A stretch of 64,000 nt of DNA from Acidobacteria bacterium Mor1 (GTDB lineage: Bacteria > Acidobacteriota > Polarisedimenticolia > Polarisedimenticolales > Polarisedimenticolaceae), in assembly GCA_001664505.1 (NCBI GenBank), contig CP011806.1, positions 1,154,400-1,218,399 on the forward strand. The letters run 5' to 3'. The position numbers and the translations under genes were made by a program. Each line of letters opens with the position of its first letter. The first letter of the stretch is position 1. Below the pieces are notes generated by a model that was given only the letters and a program-made list of their open reading frames with translations, ran no database searches and had not been told where the DNA came from. Below are positions 50,769 to 63,164 of the stretch, in pieces.

Positions 50769-52346
50769 TTGGAAATCCTGACCGGAGATCAGATGCGCGC
50801 CGTCGATCGGCGCACCATCGACGAACTCGGAATCCCCGGCCTGCTGCTGATGGAGTCGGCGGGCCGCGAGGTCGCCGAGGCCTTGCTCGAGGACTACGAG
50901 GAAGCAGCGGAGCATGTGCTCGTCGTCTGCGGCAAGGGCAACAACGGAGGCGACGGGCTGGTCGCCGCCCGGCACCTGGCCCGCCGGGGCTGTGCCGTCG
51001 GCGTGGTGCTCTGCGCCGCCGAGGATGACCTCCAGGGAGATGCCCGCACCAACCTGATCGCCGCCCGGGCCTCGGGCGTGCCGATCCACGTGGTGGCCGA
51101 CGAGGAGAGCTGGTCCTCCCAGCGGGGCCGGATCGACCGCACGCCGGTGGTGCTCGACGCCTTGCTCGGCACCGGCATCCGCGGCGGCGCCCGGGGCCTG
51201 TTGCGCCAGGTGATCCTCGACCTCAACGCCTCCCCCACCCCGGTCGCCTCGATCGACGTGCCCTCGGGCATCGACGCCGACAACCTCGACGTCGAAGGGG
51301 TCGCCGTGCTCGCCGATACGACCTACACCCTCTGCCGCCCCAAGCCTGCGCTGTTGCTGGGGGACGCCGCCCGCCACACCGGCGGACTGCAGGTGCTGCC
51401 CATCGGCATTCCCCACGCCGCGGTGGAGGCGGAGAACGCCAGCCTGTCCTGGCTCGATGCCGAGACCCTGGCTCCCCTGCTCGAGCCCCGCGCCCCCGAT
51501 GCCCACAAGGGCACCTTCGGGCATCTGCTGGCGGTGGCCGGCTCCCGGGACAAGAGCGGCGCTGCGGCTCTGCTCGCAAGGGGTGCCCTGCGCAGCGGCG
51601 TCGGCCTGATGACCGTCGCCACCTCGCGCAGCGGGCAACCGCATCTCGCGCCCCAGCAGGCCGAGGCGATGACCTGCGGCCTGGATGAGAACGACGGCGG
51701 CGAGATCAGCGATCGAGCGGTCGAAGAGATTCTGAACCTGGCCGGCGAAAGACATGCCCTGGCCCTCGGCCCGGGGCTCGGCACTGCCGACAGCACCCGG
51801 GCGATGGTGCTCGCGGTGATCGACGGCACCGACCGGCCGGCGGTGATCGACGCCGATGCCCTCAACGCCGTGGCCGCCGAGGGACCCGGCGGATTGCTCC
51901 GGCTGCGCAACCGGGCGGGCCTGGTATTGACGCCCCACCCCGGCGAAGCCGCGAGGCTTCTGGGGGTCACCGTCCCCGCAGTCGAGGCCGACCGCCTTGG
52001 ATGCGCCCGGCGCCTCGCCGCCGAGTCCGATGCGGTGGTGGTGCTCAAGGGGAACGGATCTGTAATCGCGGCTCCCGACGGTGCCGCGGCAATCAACAGT
52101 ACGGGCAATCCGGGCATGGCGACCGGCGGCAGCGGAGACGTCCTGACGGGCATTCTAGGAGCGCTGTTGGCCCGGGGGCTTTCCCCCTGGAACGCCGCGT
52201 GCCTGGGGACCTATGTTCACGGGGACGCCGGGGACCGGGGCGCGGCGGCCCGGGGTCAAGAAGCACTGATCGCGACCGATTTGATCGATCAGATCGGCGC
52301 CGCGATGGAAGCGTTGATCGAAGAGACAGGGTTCACACCATGGTAG
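50769..52346 (+). CDS. nnr: Bifunctional NAD(P)H-hydrate repair enzyme (epimerase + dehydratase)
   Basis: This 525-residue enzyme repairs damaged NAD(P)H: an N-terminal YjeF epimerase domain (residues 1 to about 210; GKGNNGGDGLVAARHL, SIDVPSGIDAD) and a C-terminal ADP-dependent dehydratase domain (from about 230; LALGPGLG, VLTPHPGEAARL, GNPGMATGGSGDVLTG). TTG 50769 is the start: GGAGG lies six bases upstream and the product begins at the family's normal position (LTGDQMRAVDR). Its end overlaps tsaE by seven bases, the common nnr-tsaE pairing. Confidence 0.93.
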   Translation: MEILTGDQMRAVDRRTIDELGIPGLLLMESAGREVAEALLEDYEEAAEHVLVVCGKGNNGGDGLVAARHLARRGCAVGVVLCAAEDDLQGDARTNLIAARASGVPIHVVADEESWSSQRGRIDRTPVVLDALLGTGIRGGARGLLRQVILDLNASPTPVASIDVPSGIDADNLDVEGVAVLADTTYTLCRPKPALLLGDAARHTGGLQVLPIGIPHAAVEAENASLSWLDAETLAPLLEPRAPDAHKGTFGHLLAVAGSRDKSGAAALLARGALRSGVGLMTVATSRSGQPHLAPQQAEAMTCGLDENDGGEISDRAVEEILNLAGERHALALGPGLGTADSTRAMVLAVIDGTDRPAVIDADALNAVAAEGPGGLLRLRNRAGLVLTPHPGEAARLLGVTVPAVEADRLGCARRLAAESDAVVVLKGNGSVIAAPDGAAAINSTGNPGMATGGSGDVLTGILGALLARGLSPWNAACLGTYVHGDAGDRGAAARGQEALIATDLIDQIGAAMEALIEETGFTPW

Positions 52347-52876
52347 ATACGAGACGCCCCGACCCCCAGGACAGCATGGCCCGGCCGCGCAATGCCCAGA
52401 GCAGCGGACCGGCGCCGGAAACCATCTTCACCCTCAGTGAAGAGGAGACCTTCGAGCTCGGCCGCAACGTGGCCAAGACCCTCACCGGTGGTGAACTGCT
52501 CCTGCTCGACGGCGACCTGGGGCTGGGCAAGACCGTCTTCGCCCGCGGCGTGGCCGCCGGACTGGGCGTCGCCCCCGAGGATGTGACCTCCCCGTCGTTC
52601 ACCCTGGTCCAGGAGTACAAGGGCGGACGGACGCCGCTGTTTCACATCGATCTCTACCGCATGAGCGAGGACGACCCCGACGAACTGGGCACCCTCGGTA
52701 TCGAGGAGATCCTCTCGTCGGGGGGTATCGCCGTGATCGAATGGGGCGACCGGCTCCCCCGCTACCATCAGCGCGGCGCGATCCGGGTGGTGTTCTACGA
52801 CCTCGGCGAAGGCTCACGGCGCATCGAGATCATCCCGTCCAAGGGCGAGCCCGGCGAGCACCGCGGCGACGCCTGA
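52340..52876 (+). CDS. tsaE: tRNA t6A synthesis ATPase TsaE
   Basis: This 178-residue P-loop ATPase supports the TsaBD complex in making threonylcarbamoyladenosine on tRNA. It has GDLGLGKTVFARG (Walker A), TSPSFTLVQEY, FHIDLYRM and IEWGDRL. ATG 52340 overlaps nnr; an internal ATG at 52376 would remove an unusual Pro/Arg-rich 12-residue start and is a fair alternative. It converges with guaB across a 60-base gap. Confidence 0.93.
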   Translation: MVDTRRPDPQDSMARPRNAQSSGPAPETIFTLSEEETFELGRNVAKTLTGGELLLLDGDLGLGKTVFARGVAAGLGVAPEDVTSPSFTLVQEYKGGRTPLFHIDLYRMSEDDPDELGTLGIEEILSSGGIAVIEWGDRLPRYHQRGAIRVVFYDLGEGSRRIEIIPSKGEPGEHRGDA

Positions 52877-52936
52877 GCGACACCCCGCACTCCCCTTCCA
52901 ACCCCGGCCCGATGACGGCGCCGCGCAGGACCGCGG

Positions 52937-54400
52937 CTAGTCCAGCTGGTAGTTCGGCGCTTCCTTGGTGATGATCACGTCGTGGGCGTGGGACTCCCGC
53001 AGCCCCGCCGACGAGACCCGCACGAAGCGCGCGTCCTCGTGGAGCGCCTTGATGTCGCCGCAACCGACGTAGCCCATCCCCGCCCGCAGGCCGCCGACCA
53101 GTTGGCGGACCAGCGCCGAGAGCGGCCCCTTGTAGGGCACGCGGCCTTCGATGCCCTCGGGCACCAGGCTCTTCTCGTCGAACTCGTCCTGGAAGTAGCG
53201 ATCCTTGGAGCCCTGCTTCATCGCCCCGATGGAGCCCATGCCGCGATACTCCTTGAAGGTGCGGCCCTGGTAGAGCACGGTCTCGCCGGGGGCTTCCTCG
53301 GTGCCGGCGAACAGCGAGCCGATCATCACCGTCGAGCCCCCCGAGGCCAACGCCTTGACCACGTCGCCGGAGAACTTGATGCCGCCGTCGGCGATCAGCG
53401 GAATACCCGCCTCGAGGCAGGCCTTGTAGGCGGTGGAGATCGCGGTCAGCTGAGGCATGCCGCTTCCGGTGACGATGCGGGTGGTGCAGATGCTGCCCGG
53501 TCCCATCCCGACCTTGACGCCGTCGACGCCCCGCTCGATCAGATCCCGCGCACCGGACTCGGTGGCGATGTTGCCGGCGACGAGCTGCACATCGGGATAG
53601 CGCTCACGAATGCGTCCGGTCATGTTGAGCACACCCTCGCTCTGACCGTGAGCGGTGTCGACGACGATCATGTCGACGTTGGCCGCCACCAGTGCAGCCA
53701 CCCGGTCCATCGTGTCCGGCGCAGTGCCGACCGCCGCGCCGACCCGCAGCCGGCCCAGGTCGTCCTTGCTGGCGAAGGGGTACTTGATCTGCTTCTGGAT
53801 GTCCTTGACGGTGATCAGCCCCTTGAGCCTGAAGTCGCCGTCGACCACCGGGAGCTTCTCGATGCGATGCTTGTGCAGGAGTTCCTTGGCCTGAGCCAGG
53901 GTCGTGCCGACCGGCACGGTGACCAGGTCCCGGGAGGTCATGTGGTTTTCGATGGCGTGGTCGTTGGACTCGCAGAAGCGCAGGTCGCGGTTGGTCAGGA
54001 TCCCGACCAGCTTGCCGCCCGGGTCGGTCACCGGCACACCCGAGATGCGGTAGCGGCTCATCACCTCGAGGGCTTCGAAGATCTTCTGGTCGGGGCGCAT
54101 GGTGATCGGGTCGACGATCATTCCCGACTCGGAGCGCTTGACCTTGTCGACCTCGCCCGCCTGGGCCTCGATCGAGAGGTTCTTGTGGATGACGCCGATG
54201 CCCCCTTCCTGGGCCATCGCGATGGCCAGGCCGGACTCGGTCACCGTATCCATCGCCGCCGAGACCAGCGGCACGCTCAACTCGATACCGCGGGTCAGCC
54301 GCGACCGGGTCGACACCTCGCTGGGCAACACGGCAGAGCGGTTGGGTACCAGCAGCACGTCATCGAAGGTCAAAGCCTCAGGGACCGGAGTGTTCAGCAT
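52937..54400 (-). CDS. guaB: Inosine-5'-monophosphate dehydrogenase
   Basis: This 487-residue enzyme oxidises IMP to XMP, the committed step to GMP. It has the N-terminal [10 protein letters not shown], two CBS domains inserted about residues 95-215, the catalytic loop [11 protein letters not shown] near residue 303, and the flap around [13 protein letters not shown] 54400, preceded by AGAGGTT, gives the standard N-terminus; the open frame upstream overlaps the secA end. It lies 31 bases downstream of secA in the same direction. Confidence 0.96.
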   Translation of the reverse strand: MLNTPVPEALTFDDVLLVPNRSAVLPSEVSTRSRLTRGIELSVPLVSAAMDTVTESGLAIAMAQEGGIGVIHKNLSIEAQAGEVDKVKRSESGMIVDPITMRPDQKIFEALEVMSRYRISGVPVTDPGGKLVGILTNRDLRFCESNDHAIENHMTSRDLVTVPVGTTLAQAKELLHKHRIEKLPVVDGDFRLKGLITVKDIQKQIKYPFASKDDLGRLRVGAAVGTAPDTMDRVAALVAANVDMIVVDTAHGQSEGVLNMTGRIRERYPDVQLVAGNIATESGARDLIERGVDGVKVGMGPGSICTTRIVTGSGMPQLTAISTAYKACLEAGIPLIADGGIKFSGDVVKALASGGSTVMIGSLFAGTEEAPGETVLYQGRTFKEYRGMGSIGAMKQGSKDRYFQDEFDEKSLVPEGIEGRVPYKGPLSALVRQLVGGLRAGMGYVGCGDIKALHEDARFVRVSSAGLRESHAHDVIITKEAPNYQLD

Positions 54401-54431
54401 CCAGGGAACCTCTTGAGTGGGATCGGCAGGC

Positions 54432-57173
<2,742 letters not shown>

Positions 57174-57275
57174 TGCGGGGTTTCACCTATCCGGGAACGG
57201 CAGGCCCGGGAACCCGGGCGCCGTGCAGGTGGAGTCGATGTCCGGCCAGCGGCTAAAGAGTCAGTATAGCAGGGC

Positions 57276-57851
57276 TCAACGGTCCAGCGACTGGAGGCGG
57301 GTGGGCCGATGACAGAGCGAAAACAGGAGTGCGTGGGCCACGCGCAGCGTGCCCCGATCGAGCCGGGCGACGACCCGGTGAAGCGGCCCCTGATCGCCCC
57401 CGCCGGTGCGCTTATCGATGCCGGTGGCCAGAGCATCGGCGGCCGCCCAGAACAGATCGTGGAAGGCCAGGGCCCGGCCGTAGAGCCGGGCCAGGGGGCG
57501 GCGGACATCCCGCCACGTCTCCTCGCCGCGACGAAGGGCCAGCACCCGGCCGACGACGCTGGCCGGGGCCACCGCCGGGTCCAGCCGGGACACGCCGTCC
57601 CCCCGGGTGCGGTAACCCCGTCCCCCGCCGGGTAGACGGGCGCGACCGAGCAGCCGATGCACCGCGAGGTAGTCGGCCTGGTGGAACAGCAACAGATCGC
57701 CGGGACGGGGGTCGTCGGGAACGAACTCGATGGCCACCGTGTCCCCTGCCCGGAGGGTCGGCTCCATGCTGACGCCCTGGACCGCGAAGGTGCCCTTGCG
57801 CCCGGCCTCGGACATCAGGTCGACGGCGGCGTCGACCCATCCCCGCGGCAA
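57276..57851 (-). CDS. S24/S26-type signal-peptidase-like protein
   Basis: This protein has a serine-peptidase core: GVSMEPTLRAGDTVAIE (nucleophile Ser) and YLAVHRLLGR followed by YRTRGDG, where a His replaces the usual Lys as in the SipW/ER-type signal peptidases and some S24 proteins. There is no convincing N-terminal membrane helix, and the C-terminal half is Arg/Leu-rich without a recognised domain. I prefer TTG 57851, with GAAGG seven bases upstream; the frame stays open to 57920, but that part runs through a terminator-like hairpin. Proteins of this kind often sit in polysaccharide or PqqD/sulfatide-type loci; here it is 102 bases from secA. The substrate is unknown. Confidence 0.7.
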   Translation of the reverse strand: MPRGWVDAAVDLMSEAGRKGTFAVQGVSMEPTLRAGDTVAIEFVPDDPRPGDLLLFHQADYLAVHRLLGRARLPGGGRGYRTRGDGVSRLDPAVAPASVVGRVLALRRGEETWRDVRRPLARLYGRALAFHDLFWAAADALATGIDKRTGGGDQGPLHRVVARLDRGTLRVAHALLFSLCHRPTRLQSLDR

Positions 57852-57888
57852 CTTTTCACCTTCGAGCTTCAACGCCTGCACCGGCTCC

Positions 57889-57918
57889 AAAAACACAGCT
57901 GCCCCGCCGGAGCGGGGC
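57889..57918 (-). terminator. Terminator-like hairpin in the leader of the S26-like gene
   Basis: On the minus strand GCCCCGC, loop of four and GCGGGGC (57901-57918) are followed eight bases later by five Ts (57889-57893). It lies ahead of the preferred TTG start, so it could attenuate transcription of the S26-like gene. Confidence 0.4.
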
Positions 57919-57962
57919 AACGTAGGGGAGTGCTGTCAGAGGGAGTCAGAGGAATCAAAGTC

Positions 57963-58013
57963 AACCCTCTCGGGGCTCGCGGGGGGGCAAAACCAACTTG
58001 CCCCGAGAGGGTT
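57963..58013. promoter_or_regulatory. Perfect 14-base inverted repeat with an alternative inner hairpin
   Basis: AACCCTCTCGGGGC (57963-57976) and GCCCCGAGAGGGTT (58000-58013) are perfect complements around a 23-base loop. Part of the same sequence can instead form GGGGCAA/TTGCCCC with a shorter loop. The two folds exclude each other, as in attenuators. The stretch 57921-58221 holds this element, a strong ribosome site and no convincing longer gene. Confidence 0.5.
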
Positions 58014-58035
58014 AGACACTGACCAGGAGGAGGTC

Positions 58036-58065
58036 ATGTCGTGCCCTTCCTTAGAGCAACCCTGA
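58036..58065 (+). other. Nine-codon ORF behind a very strong ribosome site
   Basis: AGGAGGAGG is followed by ATG 58036 and nine codons (MSCPSLEQP) then TGA. The ribosome site is stronger than that of most genes here, and it lies directly beyond the 14-base inverted repeat. It could be a leader peptide, or the match could be chance; no plus-strand gene follows for it to regulate before 62919 on the other strand. Confidence 0.3.
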
Positions 58066-58221
58066 TGCCAACTTCGCGATCCGCCGGAAATCCCCATCTT
58101 TCGCCCTTCGGCCGGTTCCGACGCCAGTTTGGCACCGCCCCGGTGCCCCGGGCCGACGCCAGGGTGACGCGGGACGGCAGTCTTCGCGCCTATTTGGCAC
58201 CCCGCCCCGCGGAACCCGGCC

Positions 58222-59388
58222 CTAGTCGCCGGAGCTGGCCGCCTCACGCAGCATCGAGCGGGCGATGACCAGCCGCTGAATCTGGTTGGTGCCCTCGTAG
58301 ATCTGGGTGATCTTGGCGTCCCGCATGTATTTCTCGATCGGGTAGTCCTTGACGAAGCCGTAGCCGCCGAAGAGCTGGACCGCGTCGGTGGTGACCTTCA
58401 TGGCCACGTCGGTCGCCATCAGCTTGCACATCGCCGAGAGCTTGCTGATGTTCTTGGCCCCGGCATCCGCCGCCCGCGCCGCCGTGTAGACCAGCTGCCG
58501 CGCCGCCTCGATCTGGGTGCCCATGTCCGCCAGCATCCACTGGATGCCCTGGAAGGCGCTGATCGACTGGCCGAACTGCTTGCGCTTGCCGGTGTACTCG
58601 ATGGCCAGGTCGAGAGCGCCCTGGGCCAGGCCGACCGCCTGGGCGGCCACGCCGGGGCGGGCCCGGTCGAGGGTCATCATCGCGTGCTTGAAGCCGCGGC
58701 CCTCGGAGCCGCCCAGCAGGTTGTCCGCCGGCACCCGGCACTCGTCGAGGTGGATCTCCACCACCGGGACGCAACGGATGCCCATCTTGTCCTCGTGCTT
58801 GCCGACCCGGTATCCCGGGGCGTCCTTCTCGACGACGATCCCCGAGATACCCCGGGCGCCGCGATCGGGCTCGGTCACGGCGAAGATCGTGTTCAGCGAG
58901 GCCACGGCGCCGCCGGTGTTCCACTTCTTCTCGCCGTTGATCACGTACTCGTCGCCCTGCCGTTCGGCCCGGGTGGTCATGCCGCCGGCGTCGGATCCGG
59001 CGTCCTTCTCGGAGAGGCCGAAGGAGATCAACTTCTCGCCCGAGGCGATGTCGGGCAACCAGCGCTTCTTCTGATCCTCGGTGCCGCCGAGGATGATCGG
59101 GAACGAACCCAGGGCGTTGACCGCGTAGCCGACACCCATGCCGCCGCAGGCCCGGGAGAACTGCTCGACCACGAGGCAAAGGTCCATGACCCCGCCCCCT
59201 TCACCGCCGTACTCCTCGGGAATCCACACCCCCGAGAGTCCCGCCTCGCGGATGGCTCGCTGCACCTCCCAGGGGTAGGTCTGCTCGACGTCGTACTTGG
59301 CAGCGACCGGCCGCATGACGTTCTCGGCCACGGCCCGGGCGCGTTCGATGTATTCCTGGTTCTTCGGGGTGAGCAGTTCCTTGACCAT
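58222..59388 (-). CDS. Acyl-CoA dehydrogenase
   Basis: This 388-residue flavoprotein oxidises acyl-CoA to the 2-enoyl-CoA. It has the FAD-binding signature FGLSEKDAGSDAGGMTT, GKRKQFGQSISAFQ and the C-terminal catalytic Glu in QIYEGTNQIQR. ATG 59388 has GAGGAG upstream. The length and motifs fit short/branched- or butyryl-CoA-type members, but chain-length preference cannot be read. It forms its own unit between the 58066-58221 gap and rny. Confidence 0.93.
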   Translation of the reverse strand: MVKELLTPKNQEYIERARAVAENVMRPVAAKYDVEQTYPWEVQRAIREAGLSGVWIPEEYGGEGGGVMDLCLVVEQFSRACGGMGVGYAVNALGSFPIILGGTEDQKKRWLPDIASGEKLISFGLSEKDAGSDAGGMTTRAERQGDEYVINGEKKWNTGGAVASLNTIFAVTEPDRGARGISGIVVEKDAPGYRVGKHEDKMGIRCVPVVEIHLDECRVPADNLLGGSEGRGFKHAMMTLDRARPGVAAQAVGLAQGALDLAIEYTGKRKQFGQSISAFQGIQWMLADMGTQIEAARQLVYTAARAADAGAKNISKLSAMCKLMATDVAMKVTTDAVQLFGGYGFVKDYPIEKYMRDAKITQIYEGTNQIQRLVIARSMLREAASSGD

Positions 59389-59486
59389 GCGATCTTCTCC
59401 TCGGGTCGGGATCTAGCGATAACGATGCTCGGGGGTGCCCAGAGCGTAGCACCCCCGCCGAAAGCAGCCCCATCGGGCGGGCACGG

Positions 59487-61073
59487 TCAGGCAGGGGCCC
59501 CCTGCTGCTGCGCCGTGGCCACGGCGCGGGTCTCCCGGATCACGGTGACCTTGATCTTGCCCGGGTAGTCCATTTCGGACTGGATCCGGGTGGCGAGATC
59601 CGAGGCGAGCATCTCGACATGGGCGTCGTCGACCTGCTTGGAGCGGGCGATGACCCGGATCTCACGGCCGGCGTGCAGGGCGTAGGACTGATCCACCCCC
59701 TTCATCGAGTTGGCCAGATCCTCGAGTTGCTCGATGCGCTTGATGTACTCGGCGACGGTCTTGCGCCGGGCGCCGGGGCGGGCTCCCGAGAGGGAATCCG
59801 CCGCCGAGACGAGCACCGAGATCGGCGTCGTCATCTCACAGTCTTCGTGGTGCGAGGCGATGGCGTTGATCACCGCAGCGGACTCGCCGTACTTCTCGCC
59901 CATCTCGGCACCGATCTCCGGGTGGGTGCCTTCGCGCTCGTAGTCCACCGCCTTGCCGATATCGTGGAGCAGACCGGCCCGGCGGGCTTCGGTCTCGTCC
60001 AGCCGCAGCTCGGCGGCCATCATCCCGGTGAAGTAGGCGACCTCCTTGGAGTGGTCGAGCACGTTCTGGCCGTAGGAGGTGCGGAACCTGAGCCGGCCGA
60101 GATGTTTCACGATCTCCGGGTGCACGTTGCGCAGGTTGAGTTCCTTGACCGCGGCCTGCCCCGCCCGCTTCATCTCCTCGTCGAGCTTCTTGACCTGGCG
60201 GCGGGTCAGTTCCTCGATGCGGCGTGGATGGATGTTGCCGTCCTTGACCAGGATCGTCAGCACGCGGCGGGCGATCTCGCGCTTGACCGGGTTGAAGCCC
60301 GAGAGCGTGATGTTCTGACCATCGTCGTCGATGATCATCTGCATGCCGGTGGCCGCCTCGAAGGCGCGGATGTTCTTGCCCTCGTGACCGATGATACGGC
60401 CCTTGAGGTCGCTGCCCTCGGGCAGGGCGAAGTTGCTGATGCTCCGCTCGGCGCTCTGGTCCGACGCCGCCCGCTCGATCGCCAGGGCGATGATGCGGGT
60501 CGCTTCCTTGTCGGCGTTCCGCTGGGCCTCGTCCTTGATCTCCTTGATCAGACTGGCCGCCTGGTAGCGAGCGTCGGCGGTGAGGTTCGACAGGAGCTGC
60601 TTGCGCGCCTCGTCCTGGGTCATCGTCGAGACCCGTTCGAGACGGACGTTCTCTTCCTGGATCAGGTTCTCGAGTTCCTGACGGGATAGATCGAGTTCCT
60701 TCTCCCGGTCCTCGAATCCCTTCTCCGCCGAGGTCATCGCCTCTCCGCGCATCTCCAGTTCCTGTTCGTCCTCGGCCAGCTTGCGCCGGGCGGAACGCAG
60801 GTCCCGTTCCTTCTTCTGGAGTTGCCGTTTCTTGCTGCGAATGTCCTTTTCAGCGCGATTCTTGATCTTGAAGGCTTCTTGGCGGGTATCGAGCAGGGTC
60901 TGCTGTTTGGCCTGTTCGGCGGAGCGCCGGGCGGCTCGGACGGTTTCGTCGGCGCGGGTGCGGCAGGCTTCGAGGCTGCTGCTACCCAGGCGATTGTTCA
61001 GGAACCAGCCGAGGGCAGCGCCGACCAGCAGCACCGCGACCCCGGCCGCCAGCTGCATGAGTGGATTTTCCAT
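59487..61073 (-). CDS. rny: Ribonuclease Y
   Basis: This 528-residue membrane-anchored endoribonuclease starts mRNA decay. It has one N-terminal helix (about residues 5-25), a long coiled coil (to about 190), a KH domain (EGSDLKGRIIGHEGKNIRAFE) and the HD domain with LLHDIGKAVDYEREGTHPEIG. ATG 61073 has AAGGA eight bases upstream; the upstream ATG at 61082 lies too close to it. It stops 98 bases short of the acyl-CoA dehydrogenase start. Confidence 0.95.
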   Translation of the reverse strand: MENPLMQLAAGVAVLLVGAALGWFLNNRLGSSSLEACRTRADETVRAARRSAEQAKQQTLLDTRQEAFKIKNRAEKDIRSKKRQLQKKERDLRSARRKLAEDEQELEMRGEAMTSAEKGFEDREKELDLSRQELENLIQEENVRLERVSTMTQDEARKQLLSNLTADARYQAASLIKEIKDEAQRNADKEATRIIALAIERAASDQSAERSISNFALPEGSDLKGRIIGHEGKNIRAFEAATGMQMIIDDDGQNITLSGFNPVKREIARRVLTILVKDGNIHPRRIEELTRRQVKKLDEEMKRAGQAAVKELNLRNVHPEIVKHLGRLRFRTSYGQNVLDHSKEVAYFTGMMAAELRLDETEARRAGLLHDIGKAVDYEREGTHPEIGAEMGEKYGESAAVINAIASHHEDCEMTTPISVLVSAADSLSGARPGARRKTVAEYIKRIEQLEDLANSMKGVDQSYALHAGREIRVIARSKQVDDAHVEMLASDLATRIQSEMDYPGKIKVTVIRETRAVATAQQQGAPA

Positions 61074-61143
61074 CGGGCCCATCCTTTCCGCGCAGATGTT
61101 ACCCGTGGGCAGAAGTAGCGTCAACCAAAGGACTTAGAGGGGC

Positions 61144-62919
61144 CTACGAGGTGGAGTCCTTACGCATCCGCACCGCCCGGGGGGTGATCTCGACCCGCTC
61201 GTCGCCCCGGATGAACTCCAGCGCCTCGGAAAGGCCCAGCCCGCGGGACGGAATCACCCGTACCACCGGGCGGAAGTCCCGGGGGTCGCGGCTGTCGGCG
61301 GCAGGCTCCCGCACGATATTGACCGGCACGTCGCCCGGCCCGTTCCGCTCGCCGACGATCATCCCCTCGTAGACCGGATCCCCCGGCTGTACGAACAGCG
61401 TGCCCCGGGGCTGCAGGTGGTCGATGGCCCAGTCGGTGCAGCGGCCCGCCCGGTCGGCGACCAGCGCGCCGGTATCCCGCTGGGGCGGCTCGGCGTCCAG
61501 GGCCATGAAGCCGTCGAAACGGTGGTTGAGGATGCCCCGGCCGCGGGTATCCGAGAGGAACTCCGAGCGCAGGCCGATCATGCCCCGGGCCGGCACCCGG
61601 AACTCGAGCCGGGCCCAGCCGCTGGGATACTCCTCCTGCCCGGCCGCTTCCCCTCCGCGAGCCTCGATCTTCTGAGCCACCACCGCGGCGAATACCGCGG
61701 GACAGTCGGCGACGACCCGCTCACAGGCCTCCTGCACCGCGCCCTCGAGGGTCTGGCGGATCGGCTCGGGCCGGGACACCGACATCTCGTGTCCCTCCCG
61801 GCGCATCATCTCCAGCAGGATCGACAGCTGCAGATCGCTGCGGCCGGAGACGACGAAAGAGCCCTCCTGCTCCGCGTTGTCCACCCGCAGCGCCACGTTG
61901 GCCAGCAGTTCGTTCCAGAGCCGCTCCCGAAGCTCCGAGGCGGCCACCTTGTCCCCCTCCTGCCCCGCCATCGGAGAGTCGTTGGGAGCGATGGTGATCG
62001 CAAGCGACGGTTCCTCGGCCCCCTCGGGATGGAAGGGACCGGCGGCCTCGGGCACCGCCAGCATCTCCCCGAGGCGAACCGCCTCGATGCCTCCCACGGC
62101 GACGATCTCGCCGGCGAGCCCGGCCTCGGTCTCGCAGCGGTTGGTGCCCCGGTAGCCGAACACCTGGGCGACCTTGCCCGCCACCGGCTCTCCGTCGAAG
62201 CGGTGATGCATCACCGTCTGACCGGCGTGGACGGTTCCGTTCTCGACCCGGCCGATGGCCACCCGGCCGAAGAACGGGTCGTAGTCGACGTGTGAGACCC
62301 GCATTCGCAGCGGGCCCTCGGCATCTCCCTGGGGAGCGGGAACGTGCTCGAGGATCACGTCGAGCAGGGTTTCCATCGTGCCGTCGGGTCCGTCGGGACG
62401 CAGCCGAACGATGCCCCGGCGGGCGTTGGTGAAGAGCGCCGGGAAGGCGCGCTGGGCCTCGGTCGCGCCGAGATCGGACAGCAGGCTGCGGACCTCGGTG
62501 AGGACTTCGAGGGGCCGGGCGCCGGGCTGGTCGATCTTGTTGACCACCACGATCAACGCCAGACCCTGACGGATCGCGGCTCGCAGCGGGTAGCGGGTCG
62601 GCGGAACGGGGCCCTCGCAGGCATCCACCACCAGGATCACCCCGTCGGACATCGACAGGGCCCGCTCGATCTCACCGCCGAAATAAGCGTGTTCCGGGGC
62701 GTCGAGCAAGTGGATCCGGGTATCCCGATGGTGCGCACTTGCGACCTTTGGCATCAATGAAATGGCCTTGAGTCGATCCTCCTCGGCGTCGGTTTCGGTC
62801 GGAGACTGACCGAGTTCGATCCGGGCGGACTGCCACAGCAGGCTGTCCAGCAGGGAGGTCTTCCCGTGGTCCACGTGGGCGAGGACCGCGAGGTTGCGAA
62901 CGTTGCGGATTTGCGTCAT
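61144..62919 (-). CDS. typA: TypA/BipA-like translational GTPase with altered G2 and G3 motifs
   Basis: This 591-residue GTPase has the TypA domain order and length, with AHVDHGKTSLLDSLL (G1) and VVNKIDQPGARP (G4) intact, plus the C-terminal VPARGMIGLRSEFLSDTRGRGILNH typical of TypA. Two motifs are changed: the switch I RGITI reads KAISL, and the switch II DTPGH reads DAPEH, losing the conserved Thr and Gly. The catalytic His is retained. TypA normally binds ribosomes under stress and in 50S assembly; here GTP hydrolysis or its timing may differ. It lies 70 bases upstream of rny. Confidence 0.9.
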   Translation of the reverse strand: MTQIRNVRNLAVLAHVDHGKTSLLDSLLWQSARIELGQSPTETDAEEDRLKAISLMPKVASAHHRDTRIHLLDAPEHAYFGGEIERALSMSDGVILVVDACEGPVPPTRYPLRAAIRQGLALIVVVNKIDQPGARPLEVLTEVRSLLSDLGATEAQRAFPALFTNARRGIVRLRPDGPDGTMETLLDVILEHVPAPQGDAEGPLRMRVSHVDYDPFFGRVAIGRVENGTVHAGQTVMHHRFDGEPVAGKVAQVFGYRGTNRCETEAGLAGEIVAVGGIEAVRLGEMLAVPEAAGPFHPEGAEEPSLAITIAPNDSPMAGQEGDKVAASELRERLWNELLANVALRVDNAEQEGSFVVSGRSDLQLSILLEMMRREGHEMSVSRPEPIRQTLEGAVQEACERVVADCPAVFAAVVAQKIEARGGEAAGQEEYPSGWARLEFRVPARGMIGLRSEFLSDTRGRGILNHRFDGFMALDAEPPQRDTGALVADRAGRCTDWAIDHLQPRGTLFVQPGDPVYEGMIVGERNGPGDVPVNIVREPAADSRDPRDFRPVVRVIPSRGLGLSEALEFIRGDERVEITPRAVRMRKDSTS

Positions 62920-63164
62920 CGGGAGGTCGGCTCCCTCCCGGCGGGCGCAACCGGGGCGTGCCGGGAAAGATTTACCTGAAGGCAGGTGCTGAGTTCGGAA
63001 AAGGCGAAGGTATCACGGAGGTTGCGACAAAAACAACCGGAGCGGGGAATGACGCGCGCCCTGATTCGGTTTGATTACAGATGAACGACGCATGCTCCGC
63101 CGCGATTCGGAGCGCGTCTGAATCCGGGCTGCGAACGCAGTCGAAAGACCCCGAGGGGCTCATA

